A stretch of 64,000 bases of DNA, from positions 868,001 through 932,000 of the forward strand of contig NSIV01000001.1 in the NCBI GenBank assembly GCA_002633085.1. The letters are read 5' to 3'. The stretch comes from Curvibacter sp. PD_MW3 (lineage in GTDB: Bacteria > Pseudomonadota > Gammaproteobacteria > Burkholderiales > Burkholderiaceae_C). Positions 1 through 10,048 of the stretch are shown here, one piece after another. The first letter of the stretch is position 1. The number at the start of each line of letters is the position of its first letter. The notes beneath the pieces were generated by a model, which searched no databases, was not told the DNA's origin, and was given only the letters and a program-made list of their open reading frames with translations. A program made the translations under genes and the position numbers.

Positions 1-400
1 GCACCTGGGCGATGGAGGCACTGGCCACCGGCTCGCGCTCGAACTCGCTGAAGATCTCGGCCACCGGCTTGCGAAAAGCACGTTCGATGGTGGCCACCGC
101 CACGTCGGAGCTGAACGGCGGCACCCGGTCCTGCAGCTTAGCCAGTTCGTCCGCGATATCGGGCGGCATCAGGTCACGCCGCGTTGACAGCACCTGGCCA
201 AATTTCACGAAGATCGGGCCCAGGCGTTCCAGCGCCTCGCGCAGGCGCTGGCCACGCGGCGCATCTAGGTTGCGGCCAATCGACACGATGCGGGCAAGCA
301 CCCGCAGCCAGGGTTTCTGGAAACTGGTCAGGACCAGTTCATCCAGACCGTAACGCAGGGCAGTCCAGACAATGAAGGCACCTCGAAACAGGCGCCTCAT
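1..400 (-). CDS. ubiB: UbiB, N-terminal part (cut by window edge)
   Basis: Atypical-kinase family protein needed for ubiquinone biosynthesis, membrane-associated. Only the first 133 or so residues lie in the window; the gene runs off the left edge. Reading back from ATG at 400 gives [20 protein letters not shown], then the family's [12 protein letters not shown] motif (about residues 66-77) and the Ala-rich nucleotide loop ASIAQV just at the edge. The start codon overlaps the ubiJ stop as ATGA, so the two are probably translationally coupled. The order ubiE, ubiJ, ubiB is the usual ubiquinone cluster. Confident identification; the C-terminal kinase-like and membrane parts cannot be seen. Confidence 0.93.
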   Translation of the reverse strand, partial: MRRLFRGAFIVWTALRYGLDELVLTSFQKPWLRVLARIVSIGRNLDAPRGQRLREALERLGPIFVKFGQVLSTRRDLMPPDIADELAKLQDRVPPFSSDVAVATIERAFRKPVAEIFSEFEREPVASASIAQV

Positions 401-936
401 GCAGCTCTCCCTGTCCCACTTGCACGGGTCAAGAACTGACGCACCGCCTCGGCCATGCGCCGTGCTGCCTGCCCCAGGGCATGCGCAGGGGCATCACCAA
501 CGATGCGGGCCAAATCCTCTTCGATATCCCAGCGCACATGGTCGACCAGCCAGTTGACCTCGGCGGCCAGTTGCACATCGCCTTCGATGCGCACCGCCGG
601 TTTGACCCCACTGAGAGCCGACTGCACAAGAGCAACCGGAGACTCCTCCGTCACCGACAGCGTCAAGTCGGAGGGTGCCTCGGCATCCGCCAGGTCGAGC
701 AGGCCGGCCGGTGTCAGCAGCAGCTTGAAATGAACATTGCGCCAGTGAAACAGCACCACCCGGCCCTTCTGTCGCACCAGCCGTTCTGTTGCCTCCGGTT
801 CCTGCATCAGCACATGATTGAGCAGCAGCACGATGCGGCGCTGCGCCTCCTGTACCGCCCAAGCGGGCGGCTGCAAAGTGGTGGTGAGCTGCTGGAAAAC
901 ATCTTCCAGAAAAGAAAACGGGGACTGTGTTGCCAT
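397..936 (-). CDS. ubiJ: UbiJ, ubiquinone biosynthesis accessory factor (SCP2 domain)
   Basis: 179-residue cytosolic lipid-binding protein of the SCP2 fold, part of the complex that handles ubiquinone intermediates. The N-terminal two thirds is the SCP2-like domain; the segment [19 protein letters not shown] (about residues 117-135) followed by an acidic helix is characteristic of UbiJ. Length is a little below the 200 of the E. coli protein. It overlaps ubiB by 4 bases and lies downstream of ubiE and a Tim44-domain gene. I chose the ATG at 936 because it opens [17 protein letters not shown] with no better start upstream. Function follows from family and neighbours. Confidence 0.85.
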   Translation of the reverse strand: MATQSPFSFLEDVFQQLTTTLQPPAWAVQEAQRRIVLLLNHVLMQEPEATERLVRQKGRVVLFHWRNVHFKLLLTPAGLLDLADAEAPSDLTLSVTEESPVALVQSALSGVKPAVRIEGDVQLAAEVNWLVDHVRWDIEEDLARIVGDAPAHALGQAARRMAEAVRQFLTRASGTGRAA

Positions 937-984
937 AGTCCCCGATTATTCCCCATCCTTGGGGGATGAAGCCCAGCGCCGTGT

Positions 985-1959
985 TTACTGCAGCGCCTGC
1001 ACGCCTGCCACCAGCCAGCCGCTGACGCCGGTCTTGGACTTGGTCATGTTCCAGACTTCGCGGAAGGGGCTCGGGCCGGCCGAGGGTTCCTCGCGGATCA
1101 TGCCGGAGAACTCGACGCTGGCCATGTAGGTGTCACCCAGGTCTTCGATGCCAAGCAACTGGGCTTCCAGCATCACCACATCGGTCTGGTTGGCCGGGCC
1201 GCCGGTATGGGCCTCGCGCTCGGTCAGCTGCTGGCGGATTTCGGCCAGCATCTCGTCGGTCATCATGGAACGCAGCGTGCCCAGGTCGGAACGATCCCAG
1301 GCAGCCTGCAGGGTGGCGAAATTGGTCTTGGCCGCCTTGAGGAAACCCTCTGCGTCGAAACCAGCCGGAACACCCCAGGCCTGCGAGCCAGCCAAGGCGG
1401 AACCAATCACGATGCCGGGGCTGGCTTGCGCACCAGTGGCATCGAACGAGGCTGTGTTGCGCTCCCATGGACGGGCCGAGGCATCGTTGCCGACATTTTC
1501 CGGGCGGTACGCCGGGCTCGGGGTCACCGCTTCACCGGCACCCGCACCCTGAAAGGCATACGGACCTGTTGAGGAGGCCGCCGAACGGCGGTTACGCATG
1601 AACCAGCCGAAGGCCATCATGGCCAGCAGCACCACCAGACCAATCAGCATGAACTGGCCGAACGCCTCGCCCATGCCAAGCGAATGGGCCAGCCAGGCCA
1701 GACCAAGACCGGCAGCCAAGCCACCGAGCATGGCACCCCACGGCCGCTTCGGGGCCGCAGCCGGTGCGGCAGCAGGTGCCGGTTTGGGCGCTGTCGCGGC
1801 GTTTTGCGTCGGAGCCGCAGGGGCCGCGGGCGCAGCCTGGCGCTGCGTCACGTTGCTCGACTGCTTGCCGACCGAGGTACCGCCACCCAAGCGTTTGGCC
1901 TCGGCATTCACGCCCATCAGGGCCAGCGTCACGGCCAAGGCCAAAGTCCAGAGTTTCAT
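985..1959 (-). CDS. Tim44-like domain membrane protein
   Basis: 324-residue protein with a signal peptide (MKLWTLALAVTLALMGVNAEA), a low-complexity Ala/Pro/Gln region (about residues 35-75), two closely spaced hydrophobic segments (about 75-120) and a C-terminal Tim44-like domain (about 200-324). The start at 1959 is preferred over an in-frame ATG 36 bases upstream because GGAGAC sits 8 bases before it and the signal peptide begins there. Tim44-like domains bind membranes or partner proteins; the bacterial role is not settled. It sits between ubiE and ubiJ in the same direction, a common arrangement in Burkholderiales, but no direct link to ubiquinone synthesis can be read from sequence. Confidence 0.8.
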   Translation of the reverse strand: MKLWTLALAVTLALMGVNAEAKRLGGGTSVGKQSSNVTQRQAAPAAPAAPTQNAATAPKPAPAAAPAAAPKRPWGAMLGGLAAGLGLAWLAHSLGMGEAFGQFMLIGLVVLLAMMAFGWFMRNRRSAASSTGPYAFQGAGAGEAVTPSPAYRPENVGNDASARPWERNTASFDATGAQASPGIVIGSALAGSQAWGVPAGFDAEGFLKAAKTNFATLQAAWDRSDLGTLRSMMTDEMLAEIRQQLTEREAHTGGPANQTDVVMLEAQLLGIEDLGDTYMASVEFSGMIREEPSAGPSPFREVWNMTKSKTGVSGWLVAGVQALQ

Positions 1960-2023
1960 TTTTTCGTCTCCATAAGACCCTACAGATAAGGTCACAACCC
2001 GAAATTACAACAAAACAGGTGTG

Positions 2024-2755
2024 TCAGCACTTGATTCCAACATGCAAGGCCACTACCCCGCCCGACATGTTGTGAAAATCCACATGACCGAATCCGGATT
2101 TGTGCATCAGGGCCTTGAGTTCTTCCTGCCCCGGATGCATGCGAATCGACTCCGCCAGGTACTGGTAGCTGTGGGCATCGCCCGCCACCAGCTGGCCCAG
2201 CTTGGGCAGCACCTTGAAGGAATACCAGTCGTAGAGTTTTTCCAGCGGCGGCGCCACCTTGGAAAACTCCAGCACCAGCAATTTGCCGCCCGGCTTGAGC
2301 ACCCGGCACATCTCGGCCAGTGCCGCGTCCTTGTGCGTCATGTTGCGCAGACCGAAGGCCACGCTCACGACATCGAAATACTGGTCCGGGAAGGGCAGTT
2401 TCTCAGCATCACACACCAGCGTGGGCAGCACCACGCCGGCGTCGAGCAGGCGGTCGCGTCCGACGCGCAGCATGGCCTCGTTAATGTCGGTGTGCACCAC
2501 CTGGCCGGTCTTGCCGACTTTTTTGGAAAAGGCCAAGGCCAGATCGCCGGTGCCGCCGGCAATGTCGAGCACGCAGTCACCCTCTTGGAGGTTGGCGACC
2601 GTGACGGTATAAGCCTTCCAGACGCGGTGCAACCCGACCGACATGAGGTCGTTCATCACGTCGTACTTGGAGGCGACCGAGTCGAACACGCCGCGTACGC
2701 GCTTGGCCTTCTCCGCCTCGTCGACGGTTTCAAATCCGAAATGGGTCTGTGTCAT
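2024..2755 (-). CDS. ubiE: UbiE, demethylmenaquinone/2-methoxy-benzoquinol C-methyltransferase
   Basis: 243-residue class I SAM-dependent methyltransferase that adds the ring C-methyl group in ubiquinone (and menaquinone) synthesis. It opens [20 protein letters not shown], has the SAM motif [15 protein letters not shown] (about residues 63-77) and the family signature around FGLRNMTHK. The longer frame upstream of 2755 encodes unrelated low-complexity sequence, so ATG 2755 is the start. The stop is 64 bases before the Tim44 gene. Length matches the family (about 245-250). Very secure. Confidence 0.95.
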   Translation of the reverse strand: MTQTHFGFETVDEAEKAKRVRGVFDSVASKYDVMNDLMSVGLHRVWKAYTVTVANLQEGDCVLDIAGGTGDLALAFSKKVGKTGQVVHTDINEAMLRVGRDRLLDAGVVLPTLVCDAEKLPFPDQYFDVVSVAFGLRNMTHKDAALAEMCRVLKPGGKLLVLEFSKVAPPLEKLYDWYSFKVLPKLGQLVAGDAHSYQYLAESIRMHPGQEELKALMHKSGFGHVDFHNMSGGVVALHVGIKC

Positions 2756-2765
2756 GTCGTGCGCC

Positions 2766-3179
2766 TCAGTGGCTTCCGCAGCTGTGACCGGCCTTCTCGG
2801 GCATCGGCGCATCGCGCTCGACGCCGGCCGCCTGCAGGCGGGCCTCGTAGTCGGCCCACAGCTGGTCCTGCTGCGAGCCAAGGAAGTAAAGAAAGTCCCA
2901 GGAAAAAATACCGCTATCGTGGCCATCGGAAAAGGTCGGCTGCACCGCGTAGTTGCCCACCGGCTCCAGCCCCACGAGTTCCACCTCGCGCTTGCCGGTC
3001 TGCAGCACCTCCTGCCCCGGGCCGTGGCCCTGCACCTCGGCCGAAGGCGAGTAAATGCGCATCAACTCGAACGGGATGCGGAAGGTCGCACCATCGGAAA
3101 AGCTCACCTCCAGCACGCGCGACTGGCCGTGTACCGTCAGATCCTGGGGAGTTGGAGCACCGGATTGCAAACCTGCCAT
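2766..3179 (-). CDS. DUF971 domain protein
   Basis: 137-residue protein of the DUF971 (gamma-butyrobetaine hydroxylase N-terminal-like) family. The domain fills most of the protein: [19 protein letters not shown], then [20 protein letters not shown]. In eukaryotic hydroxylases this fold binds zinc, but the stand-alone bacterial proteins have no established function; a role in Fe-S or quinone metabolism has been suggested from neighbours only. It precedes ubiE by 10 bases, so it is almost certainly in the same transcript. The C-terminal HSCGSH is a possible metal-binding tail. ATG 3179 begins the conserved part; the frame upstream is a shadow of the HIT gene. Confidence 0.8.
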   Translation of the reverse strand: MAGLQSGAPTPQDLTVHGQSRVLEVSFSDGATFRIPFELMRIYSPSAEVQGHGPGQEVLQTGKREVELVGLEPVGNYAVQPTFSDGHDSGIFSWDFLYFLGSQQDQLWADYEARLQAAGVERDAPMPEKAGHSCGSH

Positions 3180-3210
3180 GGGAATTACCTGCTGCTTAAA
3201 AAATGAATTA

Positions 3211-3654
3211 TCACAAGGCTGCTGGCATGGTTGCCAGCGCGGCCTGGATGTCCCCATCCAGCACTGGCAGTTGGCGGCGCACACGCGCCAGCGCGGCCTC
3301 ATCGTCCGGCCGCAGCGCCGCACCCCAGACCGGTGCCGGGAAATGGCTGTCCCAATCAAAGCGCGCAATCACATGCCAGTGCAGGTGTGGCACCACATTG
3401 CCCAGCGTGGCCAGGTTCACCTTGGTCGGCTGCAGTTGACGGCGCAACACGGTCTCGATCAGCGTGACCGCCTCCATGCACAGGAGGCGGTCGGCCGCAG
3501 AAAGATCCGAAAACTCGGCCACATGGTCGTTCCAGATCAGGCGGTAGAAGGCCGGGAAGCCCGATTCCTCGGCCCGGATGACGCGGAACTTGTCAGCACG
3601 GAAAACGGCCAGGCCACCTTCCGTCTCGCACAGCGCACAGCCGGCCCGCTTCAT
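3211..3654 (-). CDS. HIT family protein (nucleotide hydrolase)
   Basis: 147-residue histidine-triad protein. The triad HLHWHV has its histidines at residues 90, 92 and 94, and a CALC pair sits at residues 6-9, typical of the zinc-containing branch that hydrolyses dinucleoside polyphosphates or AMP conjugates. The start at 3654 lies 4 bases after the stop of the large FAD oxidoreductase, so the two are likely co-transcribed. It is distinct from the HinT-type gene at 51.2-51.6 kb. Substrate cannot be assigned from sequence. Confidence 0.85.
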   Translation of the reverse strand: MKRAGCALCETEGGLAVFRADKFRVIRAEESGFPAFYRLIWNDHVAEFSDLSAADRLLCMEAVTLIETVLRRQLQPTKVNLATLGNVVPHLHWHVIARFDWDSHFPAPVWGAALRPDDEAALARVRRQLPVLDGDIQAALATMPAAL

Positions 3655-3658
3655 GACC

Positions 3659-6600
3659 TCAGACCAGCACGCGTTCGATGCCACCAGCATTGGCCGACTG
3701 CACATACTGCGGCAGCCAGTCCTCGCCGATGATCTGGCGCGCCATCTCGATCACGATGTAGTCGGCTTCCAGCAGACCGTTCTGCAGGTCGTTGCCGTAG
3801 CGGGTCAGGCCCTGCAGGCAGCTCGGACAGCTGGTCAGGATCTTGACGTTGTCCTTCTCGCCCACCTGGCCCGAGGCGCGCAGCGCGGCTTCGCCCTTGC
3901 GGATTTCCTCTTCCTTACGGAAGCGCACCTGGGTCGAGATGTCGGGTCGGGTCACGCCCAGCGTGCCGGACTCGCCGCAACAGCGATCGCTCTTGAGCAC
4001 ATTGCCGCCGGTATCGCCGGCCAGCAGCGCCTTGACCGTCTTCATCGAGTCGCCCAGCTTCATCGGGTTGTGGCAGGGCTCGTGGTACAGGTAGCCGCCT
4101 TGCGCGCCGCTTAGCTTGATGCCCTTCTCCAGCAGGTATTCGTGGATATCGATGATGCGGCAGCCCGGGAAGATGTCCTCGAACTTGTAGCCCTGCAACT
4201 GGTCGTAGCAGGTACCGCAACTCACCACCACGGTCTTGATGTCCAGGTAGTTCAGCGTGTTGGCCACACGGTGGAACAGCACCCGGTTGTCGGTGATCAT
4301 CTTCTCGGCCTTGTCGAACTGGCCACTGCCGCGCTGCGGGTAGCCGCAGCACAGGTAACCCGGCGGCAACACAGTCTGCACACCGGCATGCCAGAGCATG
4401 GCTTGCGTGGCCAGCCCGACCTGGCTGAACAGGCGCTCCGAACCGCAGCCCGGGAAATAGAACACCGCTTCGGTTTCCGGATTGGTAGTCTGCGGATCGC
4501 GGATGATGGGGACGTAGTTCGGGTCCTCGATGTCCAGCAGCGCGCGTGCCGTTTTCTTCGGCAGGCCGCCGGGCATCTTCTTGTTGATGAAGTGGATCAC
4601 CTGTTCCTTCACCGGCGCCGTGCCCACGGTGGCCGGCGGCTTGGCGGTCTGGCGGCGGGCCAGCGTGCGTAGCAACTGGTTGGCCAAGCGCTGCGCCCTG
4701 AAACCGATGCCCACCATGGCCGAGCGCATCAGCTTGATGGTCTCGGGGTTGGTGGCATTGAGGAAGAACATGGCCGCCGCATTGCCGGGGCGGAAGGACT
4801 TCTGCCCCATCTTGCGCAGCAGGTTGCGCATGTTCATCGACACATCGCCAAAGTCGATGTCCACCGGACACGGCGTCAGGCACTTGTGGCAGACCGTGCA
4901 GTGGTCGGCCACGTCCTCGAACTCCTGCCAATGGCGGATCGAGATGCCGCGACGGGTCTGCTCCTCGTACAGGAAGGCCTCCACCAAGAGCGAGGTGGCC
5001 AGGATCTTGTTGCGTGGGCTGTACAGCAGGTTGGCGCGCGGCACGTGGGTCGAGCACACCGGCTTGCACTTGCCACAGCGCAGGCAGTCTTTCACGCTGT
5101 CGGCAATGGCACCGATGTCGCTTTGCTGCATGATCAGCGATTCGTGCCCCATGAGGCCGAAGCTGGGCGTGTAGGCATTGGTCAAATCGGCCATCAGCCC
5201 TTGATTCTCCTGCGCCGACAACTCCTGATTTCGTAGCAGTTTGCCTTTGTTGAAGCGACCCTCGGGGTCGATGCGGCGCTTGTAGTCGGCAAACGGACGC
5301 AGTTCGTCGTCGCTCAGGAATTCGAGCTTGGTGATGCCGATGCCGTGTTCGCCCGAGATCACGCCGTCGAGCGAGCGTGCCAGCGCCATGATGCGCTTGA
5401 CCGCGCCATGCGCGGCCTGCAGCATCTCGTAGTCGTCACTGTTGACCGGGATGTTGGTGTGCACATTTCCGTCGCCGGCATGCATGTGCAGCGCCACCCA
5501 GACCCGGCCCTTGAGCACGCGCTGCTGGATGGCGTTGCATTCGGCCAGCATCGCTTCAAAGGCGCGGCCGGTGAAGATGCCCTCCAGCGGCGCACGGATC
5601 TGCGTCTTCCAACTGGCACGCAGGCTGTGATCCTGCAACTGCGGAAACAGGGCGTCCACGTTCTGCAACCAACCTTGCCACTGCGCGCGCACCTCGCGCA
5701 CCAGGGCCAGGGCCTGTGCCACGCGGTCCTCCAGCAGTTCGGCGAGAGGGGTTTCGTTGGCGTCGTCCTGCTTGAGATCGGCCAGCAGATGGGGCAGATT
5801 GCCCGCGCTGAAGAAAGCCTCCATCTCGTCGCACAGCTTGATCTTGTTGCGCAGGCTCAGCTCGATGTTGATGCGCTCGATGCCGTCGGTGTACTCGGCC
5901 ATGCGCGGCAGCGGAATCACCACATCTTCATTGATCTTGAAGGCGTTGGTGTGCTTGGAAATCGCCGCCGTACGCTTGCGGTCCAGCCAGAACTTCTTGC
6001 GCGCCTCCGGGCTGATGGCAATGAAGCCTTCGCCGCTGCGCGAGTTGGCGATGCGCACCACTTCCGAGGTGGCACGCGCCACGGCATCCGGGTCGTCGCC
6101 GACGATGTCGCCGAACAGCGCCATCTTGGGCAGGCCGCCGCGCTTGGACTTGGTGGCGTAGCCGACCGCCTTCAGGTAGCGGTCGTCCAGGTGCTCCAGC
6201 CCCGCCAGCAAGACGCCGCTGCGCTTTTGCTCGGCGAACATGAAGTCCTTGATCTCGACGATGCTGGGCACCGCGTCCTTGGCATTGCCGAAGAATTCCA
6301 GGCAGACGGTGCGGGTGTGCGCCGGCATGCGGTGCACCACCCAGCGGCCGCTGGTGATCAGGCCGTCGCAGCCTTCCTTCTGGATGCCGGGCAGGCCGCT
6401 CAAGAACTTGTCGGTCACGTCCTTGCCCAGGCCTTCCTTGCGGAAGCTCGGGCCCGGGATGTCCAGGCGCTCGGTCTTCACCAGCGTCTTGCCGTCGGCC
6501 TCAAAGTATTTCAGCTCGAAGCTGGCCAGCTCGGCGTCGTGGATCTTGCCCAGGTTGTGGTTCAGGCGCGTGACTTCCAGCCAGCCGGCATCGGGCGTCA

Positions 6601-7576
6601 CCATGCGCCATGAGGCCAGGTTGTCCAGTGCCGTGCCCCAGAGCACGGCCTTCTTGCCACCGGCGTTCATGGCGATGTTGCCACCCACGCAGGAGGCCTC
6701 GGCCGAGGTCGGGTCGACGGCGAAAACAAAACCGGCACGTTCGGCCGCATCGGCCACGCGCTGCGTCACCACGCCGGCCTCGGTCCAGATGGTCGGTACC
6801 GGCCGGTCCAGGCCCGGCAACTGCACCATCTCGACCTCGGTCATGGCTTCGAGCTTTTCGGTGTTGATCACCGCGCTCTTCCAGGTCAGCGGCACGGCGC
6901 CGCCGGTGTAGCCGGTGCCGCCGCCACGCGGGATGATGGTCAGGCCGAGCTCAATACAGCCTTTGACCAGATGGGCCATCTCGGCTTCGGTGTCGGGCGT
7001 CAGCACGACAAAGGGGTACTCGACACGCCAGTCGGTGGCATCGGTCACGTGCGAGACGCGGCTCAGGCCGTCGAACTTGACGTTGTCTTTCGCGGTCAGC
7101 CGGCTTAGAGTGCGCTGGGCCTTGCGGCGCAGGGCCGCGATCTCCTGGAACGCGGCGTCAAAAGAGGTGACCGCCTGGCTGGCGGCTACCAGCAACTCCC
7201 CCACCAGGGCATCGCGCTGCGGGTCGTCCTGCGGGGTGCGGCGTTTCTGCACCTCACCCAGGCGATGGTGCAAGGCGTCCACCAGCTGGGCGCGGCGCTT
7301 CGGGTTGTCCAGCAGGTCGTCCTGCAGGTAGGGGTTGCGCTGCACCACCCAGATGTCACCCAGCACCTCGTACAGCATGCGGGCCGAGCGGCCGGTACGG
7401 CGCTCCTCGCGCAGCTGGTTGAGCACCTCCCAGGCACGCATGCCGAGCAGACGGATCACGATCTCACGGTCGGAGAACGAGGTGTAGTTATAAGGAATTT
7501 CGCGGATGCGTTCGTGGCCGTGCGGCGCAACGCCGGGCGCATTCACAAGATGGTCAAGCGGAGTCGGTGCGTTCAT
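3659..7576 (-). CDS. FAD-linked oxidase / Fe-S heterodisulfide-reductase-like fusion (DUF3683)
   Basis: 1305-residue oxidoreductase. Domains in order: DUF3683 (about 1-170), FAD-binding type 4 with [13 protein letters not shown] (216-228), FAD-oxidase C-terminal domain with [13 protein letters not shown] (near 695), two 4Fe-4S motifs CLRCGKC (near 829) and CTVCHKC (near 891), and two CCG cysteine-rich modules ([23 protein letters not shown] near 1045-1120; [15 protein letters not shown] near 1198-1250). This layout joins, in one chain, what GlcD/GlcF or DLD plus a Fe-S subunit do separately: oxidation of a 2-hydroxy acid with transfer of electrons to the quinone pool. The substrate (lactate, glycolate or 2-hydroxyglutarate type) cannot be decided. 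It is the first gene of its strand before the divergent ugp operon. Confidence 0.88.
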   Translation of the reverse strand: MNAPTPLDHLVNAPGVAPHGHERIREIPYNYTSFSDREIVIRLLGMRAWEVLNQLREERRTGRSARMLYEVLGDIWVVQRNPYLQDDLLDNPKRRAQLVDALHHRLGEVQKRRTPQDDPQRDALVGELLVAASQAVTSFDAAFQEIAALRRKAQRTLSRLTAKDNVKFDGLSRVSHVTDATDWRVEYPFVVLTPDTEAEMAHLVKGCIELGLTIIPRGGGTGYTGGAVPLTWKSAVINTEKLEAMTEVEMVQLPGLDRPVPTIWTEAGVVTQRVADAAERAGFVFAVDPTSAEASCVGGNIAMNAGGKKAVLWGTALDNLASWRMVTPDAGWLEVTRLNHNLGKIHDAELASFELKYFEADGKTLVKTERLDIPGPSFRKEGLGKDVTDKFLSGLPGIQKEGCDGLITSGRWVVHRMPAHTRTVCLEFFGNAKDAVPSIVEIKDFMFAEQKRSGVLLAGLEHLDDRYLKAVGYATKSKRGGLPKMALFGDIVGDDPDAVARATSEVVRIANSRSGEGFIAISPEARKKFWLDRKRTAAISKHTNAFKINEDVVIPLPRMAEYTDGIERINIELSLRNKIKLCDEMEAFFSAGNLPHLLADLKQDDANETPLAELLEDRVAQALALVREVRAQWQGWLQNVDALFPQLQDHSLRASWKTQIRAPLEGIFTGRAFEAMLAECNAIQQRVLKGRVWVALHMHAGDGNVHTNIPVNSDDYEMLQAAHGAVKRIMALARSLDGVISGEHGIGITKLEFLSDDELRPFADYKRRIDPEGRFNKGKLLRNQELSAQENQGLMADLTNAYTPSFGLMGHESLIMQQSDIGAIADSVKDCLRCGKCKPVCSTHVPRANLLYSPRNKILATSLLVEAFLYEEQTRRGISIRHWQEFEDVADHCTVCHKCLTPCPVDIDFGDVSMNMRNLLRKMGQKSFRPGNAAAMFFLNATNPETIKLMRSAMVGIGFRAQRLANQLLRTLARRQTAKPPATVGTAPVKEQVIHFINKKMPGGLPKKTARALLDIEDPNYVPIIRDPQTTNPETEAVFYFPGCGSERLFSQVGLATQAMLWHAGVQTVLPPGYLCCGYPQRGSGQFDKAEKMITDNRVLFHRVANTLNYLDIKTVVVSCGTCYDQLQGYKFEDIFPGCRIIDIHEYLLEKGIKLSGAQGGYLYHEPCHNPMKLGDSMKTVKALLAGDTGGNVLKSDRCCGESGTLGVTRPDISTQVRFRKEEEIRKGEAALRASGQVGEKDNVKILTSCPSCLQGLTRYGNDLQNGLLEADYIVIEMARQIIGEDWLPQYVQSANAGGIERVLV

Positions 7577-7695
7577 GGGAAACCTGGAATTTCAGCCAGA
7601 ACGGTAGAACCCGGCTGAGGGGTGATGTTACCGCAGCGCAGCATTCACCTGTTCGCCTCATGGTAACCCCCGATCCCCAGGGACCGACGCCCGCA

Positions 7696-7724
7696 GTTTA
7701 ATCAAACCGTAATCAGACTGACAT
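7696..7724 (+). promoter_or_regulatory. Candidate Pho box (PhoB operator) upstream of ugpB
   Basis: Three 7-base units at exact 11-base spacing: GTTTAAT (7696), CCGTAAT (7707) and CTGACAT (7718). Against the known PhoB consensus unit CTGTCAT they match 4, 5 and 6 of 7. A TAGGCT that could serve as a weak -10 begins about 10 bases after the last unit, as in PhoB promoters where the box replaces the -35. The rest of the 192-bp divergent intergenic region (7577-7768) holds no gene. PhoB control of ugp is established in E. coli; here it is inference from the sequence. Confidence 0.45.
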
Positions 7725-7768
7725 ATCAGCCAATTAGGCTCGGCGTCTTGTCTTCAAGGAGCTCACTG

Positions 7769-9079
7769 ATGCGTTCGAAAGCAAAACTGGCCATTGCCGC
7801 CCTCTCCGCCCTGATGCTGGTCCCCGCCCAGGCCCAGACCGAAATCCAGTGGTGGCACTCCATGGGTGGCGCCCTGGGCGAGTGGGTCAACGACCTGGCC
7901 CGCGACTTCAACGCCAGCCAGAAGGATTACAAGGTCACGCCGACCTTCAAGGGCAGCTACGACGAATCGATGACGGCGGCCATCGCTGCCTTCCGCGCCG
8001 GCAATGCCCCGCACATCCTGCAGGTGTTCGAAGTCGGCACCGCCACCATGATGGCCTCCAAAGGCGCCATCAAGCCGGTGGCCGAGGTCATGAAGGAAGG
8101 CGGCCAGAAATTCGACCAGAACGCCTATGTACCGGCTGTCGCCGGCTACTACACCGCCCCCAACGGCCAGATGCTGAGCTTCCCCTTCAACAGCTCGACC
8201 CCGGTGTTCCACTACAACAAGGACGCCTTCAAGGCCGCCGGCCTCGACCCCGAAAAGCCGCCGACCACCTGGCCCGAAGTCGCCCTGGCCGCCGCCAAGC
8301 TCAAGGCCAGCGGCCATAAGTGCCCCTTCACCACCAGTTGGATCAGCTGGACCCAGCTGGAGAGCTTCTCGGCCTGGCACAACGTGCTGTTCGCCAGCAA
8401 GAACAATGGCTTCGACGGTCTGGACACGCGCCTGGTGTTCAACTCGCCGCTGCATGTGCGCCACATCGAGAACCTGGCCAACATGGCCAAGTCCGGCCTG
8501 TTCGTCTACAAGGGCCGCGGCAATGCGGCTGATGCGACCTTTGTCTCGGGCGAATGCGCCATGGCCACCGGCTCCTCGGCGCTGTACGGCAACGTCGTGC
8601 GCAACGGCAAGTTCGGCTACGGCATCGGCACCCTGCCCTACTACCCTGATGTGCAGGGCGCGCCGCAGAACACGGTGATCGGCGGCGCCAGCCTGTGGGT
8701 GATGAACGGCAAAAAAGCCACGGACTACAAGGGTGTGGCCGCCTTCTTCAGCTACCTGTCGCAACCTGAGGTGGCCGCCAAGAGCCACCAGCGCACCGGT
8801 TACCTGCCGGTCACCAAGGCCTCCTTCGAGCTGACCGACAAGTCCGGTTTCTACAAGAAGAACCCTGGCACCGATGTGTCGGTGACGCAGATGATCCGCA
8901 AGACCACCGACAAGTCGCGCGGCGTGCGCCTGGGCAACTTCGTGCAGATCCGCACCATCATCGACGAGGAACTCGAAGGCGTGTGGGCCGGCAAGAAGGC
9001 GCCCAAGGAAGCGCTGGACCTGGCGGTCAAGCGTGGCAACGAGCAGTTGGAGCGTTTCCAGAAGGCTAACAAGTCCTGA
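7769..9079 (+). CDS. ugpB: UgpB, sn-glycerol-3-phosphate-binding periplasmic protein
   Basis: 436-residue periplasmic substrate-binding protein for glycerol-3-phosphate and glycerophosphodiesters. A signal peptide with an AQA cleavage site ends near residue 22; the mature protein begins QTEIQWWHSMGGALGEWVN, typical of UgpB. ATG 7769 is chosen because AAGGAG lies 7 bases upstream; a TTG 21 bases earlier has no such site. It heads the ugpBAECQ operon, and a hairpin follows its stop, which would let the binding protein be made in excess over the membrane parts. Expected to be induced by phosphate shortage (see the candidate Pho box). Confidence 0.95.
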   Translation: MRSKAKLAIAALSALMLVPAQAQTEIQWWHSMGGALGEWVNDLARDFNASQKDYKVTPTFKGSYDESMTAAIAAFRAGNAPHILQVFEVGTATMMASKGAIKPVAEVMKEGGQKFDQNAYVPAVAGYYTAPNGQMLSFPFNSSTPVFHYNKDAFKAAGLDPEKPPTTWPEVALAAAKLKASGHKCPFTTSWISWTQLESFSAWHNVLFASKNNGFDGLDTRLVFNSPLHVRHIENLANMAKSGLFVYKGRGNAADATFVSGECAMATGSSALYGNVVRNGKFGYGIGTLPYYPDVQGAPQNTVIGGASLWVMNGKKATDYKGVAAFFSYLSQPEVAAKSHQRTGYLPVTKASFELTDKSGFYKKNPGTDVSVTQMIRKTTDKSRGVRLGNFVQIRTIIDEELEGVWAGKKAPKEALDLAVKRGNEQLERFQKANKS

Positions 9080-9109
9080 CCAGAACGCACTAGACTGATC
9101 AAACCCAGT

Positions 9110-9134
9110 ACAAAAGGCCCGTCGGGCCTTTTGT
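9110..9134 (+). terminator. Intra-operon hairpin between ugpB and ugpA
   Basis: Perfect 11-base inverted repeat ACAAAAGGCCC / GGGCCTTTTGT with a 3-base loop, the downstream arm containing four T. It lies 30 bases after the ugpB stop and 25 before the ugpA start. It resembles a partial rho-independent terminator or a 3'-end stabiliser, as commonly found after binding-protein genes. Confidence 0.7.
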
Positions 9135-9159
9135 CCATTGACAGAACCAGTCCCCATCC

Positions 9160-10041
9160 ATGGAAAAGCGCGTCCTCTTCAAATCAGCCTGGTTGCCCTG
9201 GGTCCTGGTGGCACCCCAGATGGTCATCGTCCTGGTGTTCTTCTTCTGGCCGGCAGGCCAGGCGCTGTACCAGAGCGTGCTGCAGGAGGACGCGTTTGGC
9301 ACCAGCCGGGAATTTGTCGGCTGGGAAAATTTCCAGCGTCTGTTCGACGACGCGAGCTACTTGGCCTCGTTCAAGACCACGGCCGTTTTTTCGCTGTGGG
9401 TGGCCGCATCCTCCATGTCGCTGGCGTTGCTGCTGGCGGTCATGGCCAACCGCGTTGCCCGGCTGGCCGGCTTCTACAAGACCCTGCTGATCTGGCCTTA
9501 TGCGGTGGCACCGGTGGTGGCCGGCGTCCTGTGGCTGATGCTGTTTGCCTCGCCCTACGGCGTGATTGCCTACGCGCTGCAGGCAATGGGCTTGCCCTGG
9601 AACCACCTGCTCGACGCCGACCACGCCATGGCCCTGATCGTGATGGCCGCGGCCTGGAAGCAGGTGTCCTACAACTTCCTGTTCTTCCTGGCCGGGCTGC
9701 AGTCGATCCCGCAGTCCCTGATCGAGGCTGCCGCCATTGACGGCGCCTCGCCCTGGCGGCGCTTCTGGACCATTGTGTTCCCGCTGCTGGCGCCGACCAC
9801 CTTCTTCCTGCTGGTCATGAACGTGATCTATGCCTGTTTCGACACCTTCGGCACGGTGGACGCGGCAACCCACGGTGGCCCGGGCAAGGACACCTCCATC
9901 CTGGTCTACAAGGTCTATTACGACGGTTTCAAGGCACTGGACATGGGCGGTTCGGCCGCGCAGTCGGTGGTGCTGATGCTCATCGTGATTGCGCTCACCG
10001 TGGTCCAGTTCCGCTTTGTCGAACGCAAGATCGAGTACTGA
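9160..10041 (+). CDS. ugpA: UgpA, glycerol-3-phosphate ABC transporter permease
   Basis: 293-residue inner-membrane permease with six predicted membrane segments, the first at about residues 13-32. The cytoplasmic coupling loop [20 protein letters not shown] is the EAA motif that docks on UgpC. It pairs with UgpE to form the channel. Start ATG 9160 gives the normal N-terminus; there is no strong ribosome site. Stop is 7 bases before ugpE. Confidence 0.94.
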   Translation: MEKRVLFKSAWLPWVLVAPQMVIVLVFFFWPAGQALYQSVLQEDAFGTSREFVGWENFQRLFDDASYLASFKTTAVFSLWVAASSMSLALLLAVMANRVARLAGFYKTLLIWPYAVAPVVAGVLWLMLFASPYGVIAYALQAMGLPWNHLLDADHAMALIVMAAAWKQVSYNFLFFLAGLQSIPQSLIEAAAIDGASPWRRFWTIVFPLLAPTTFFLLVMNVIYACFDTFGTVDAATHGGPGKDTSILVYKVYYDGFKALDMGGSAAQSVVLMLIVIALTVVQFRFVERKIEY

Positions 10042-10048
10042 TGCAGCC

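Noticed and set aside
5345-6613. 422-codon open frame opposite the FAD oxidoreductase
   Set aside because: Antisense shadow with the same His/Gln/Ala composition and no motif.
7763-9157. 464-codon open frame opposite ugpB
   Set aside because: Covers the whole ugpB gene antisense and the terminator; composition not protein-like.
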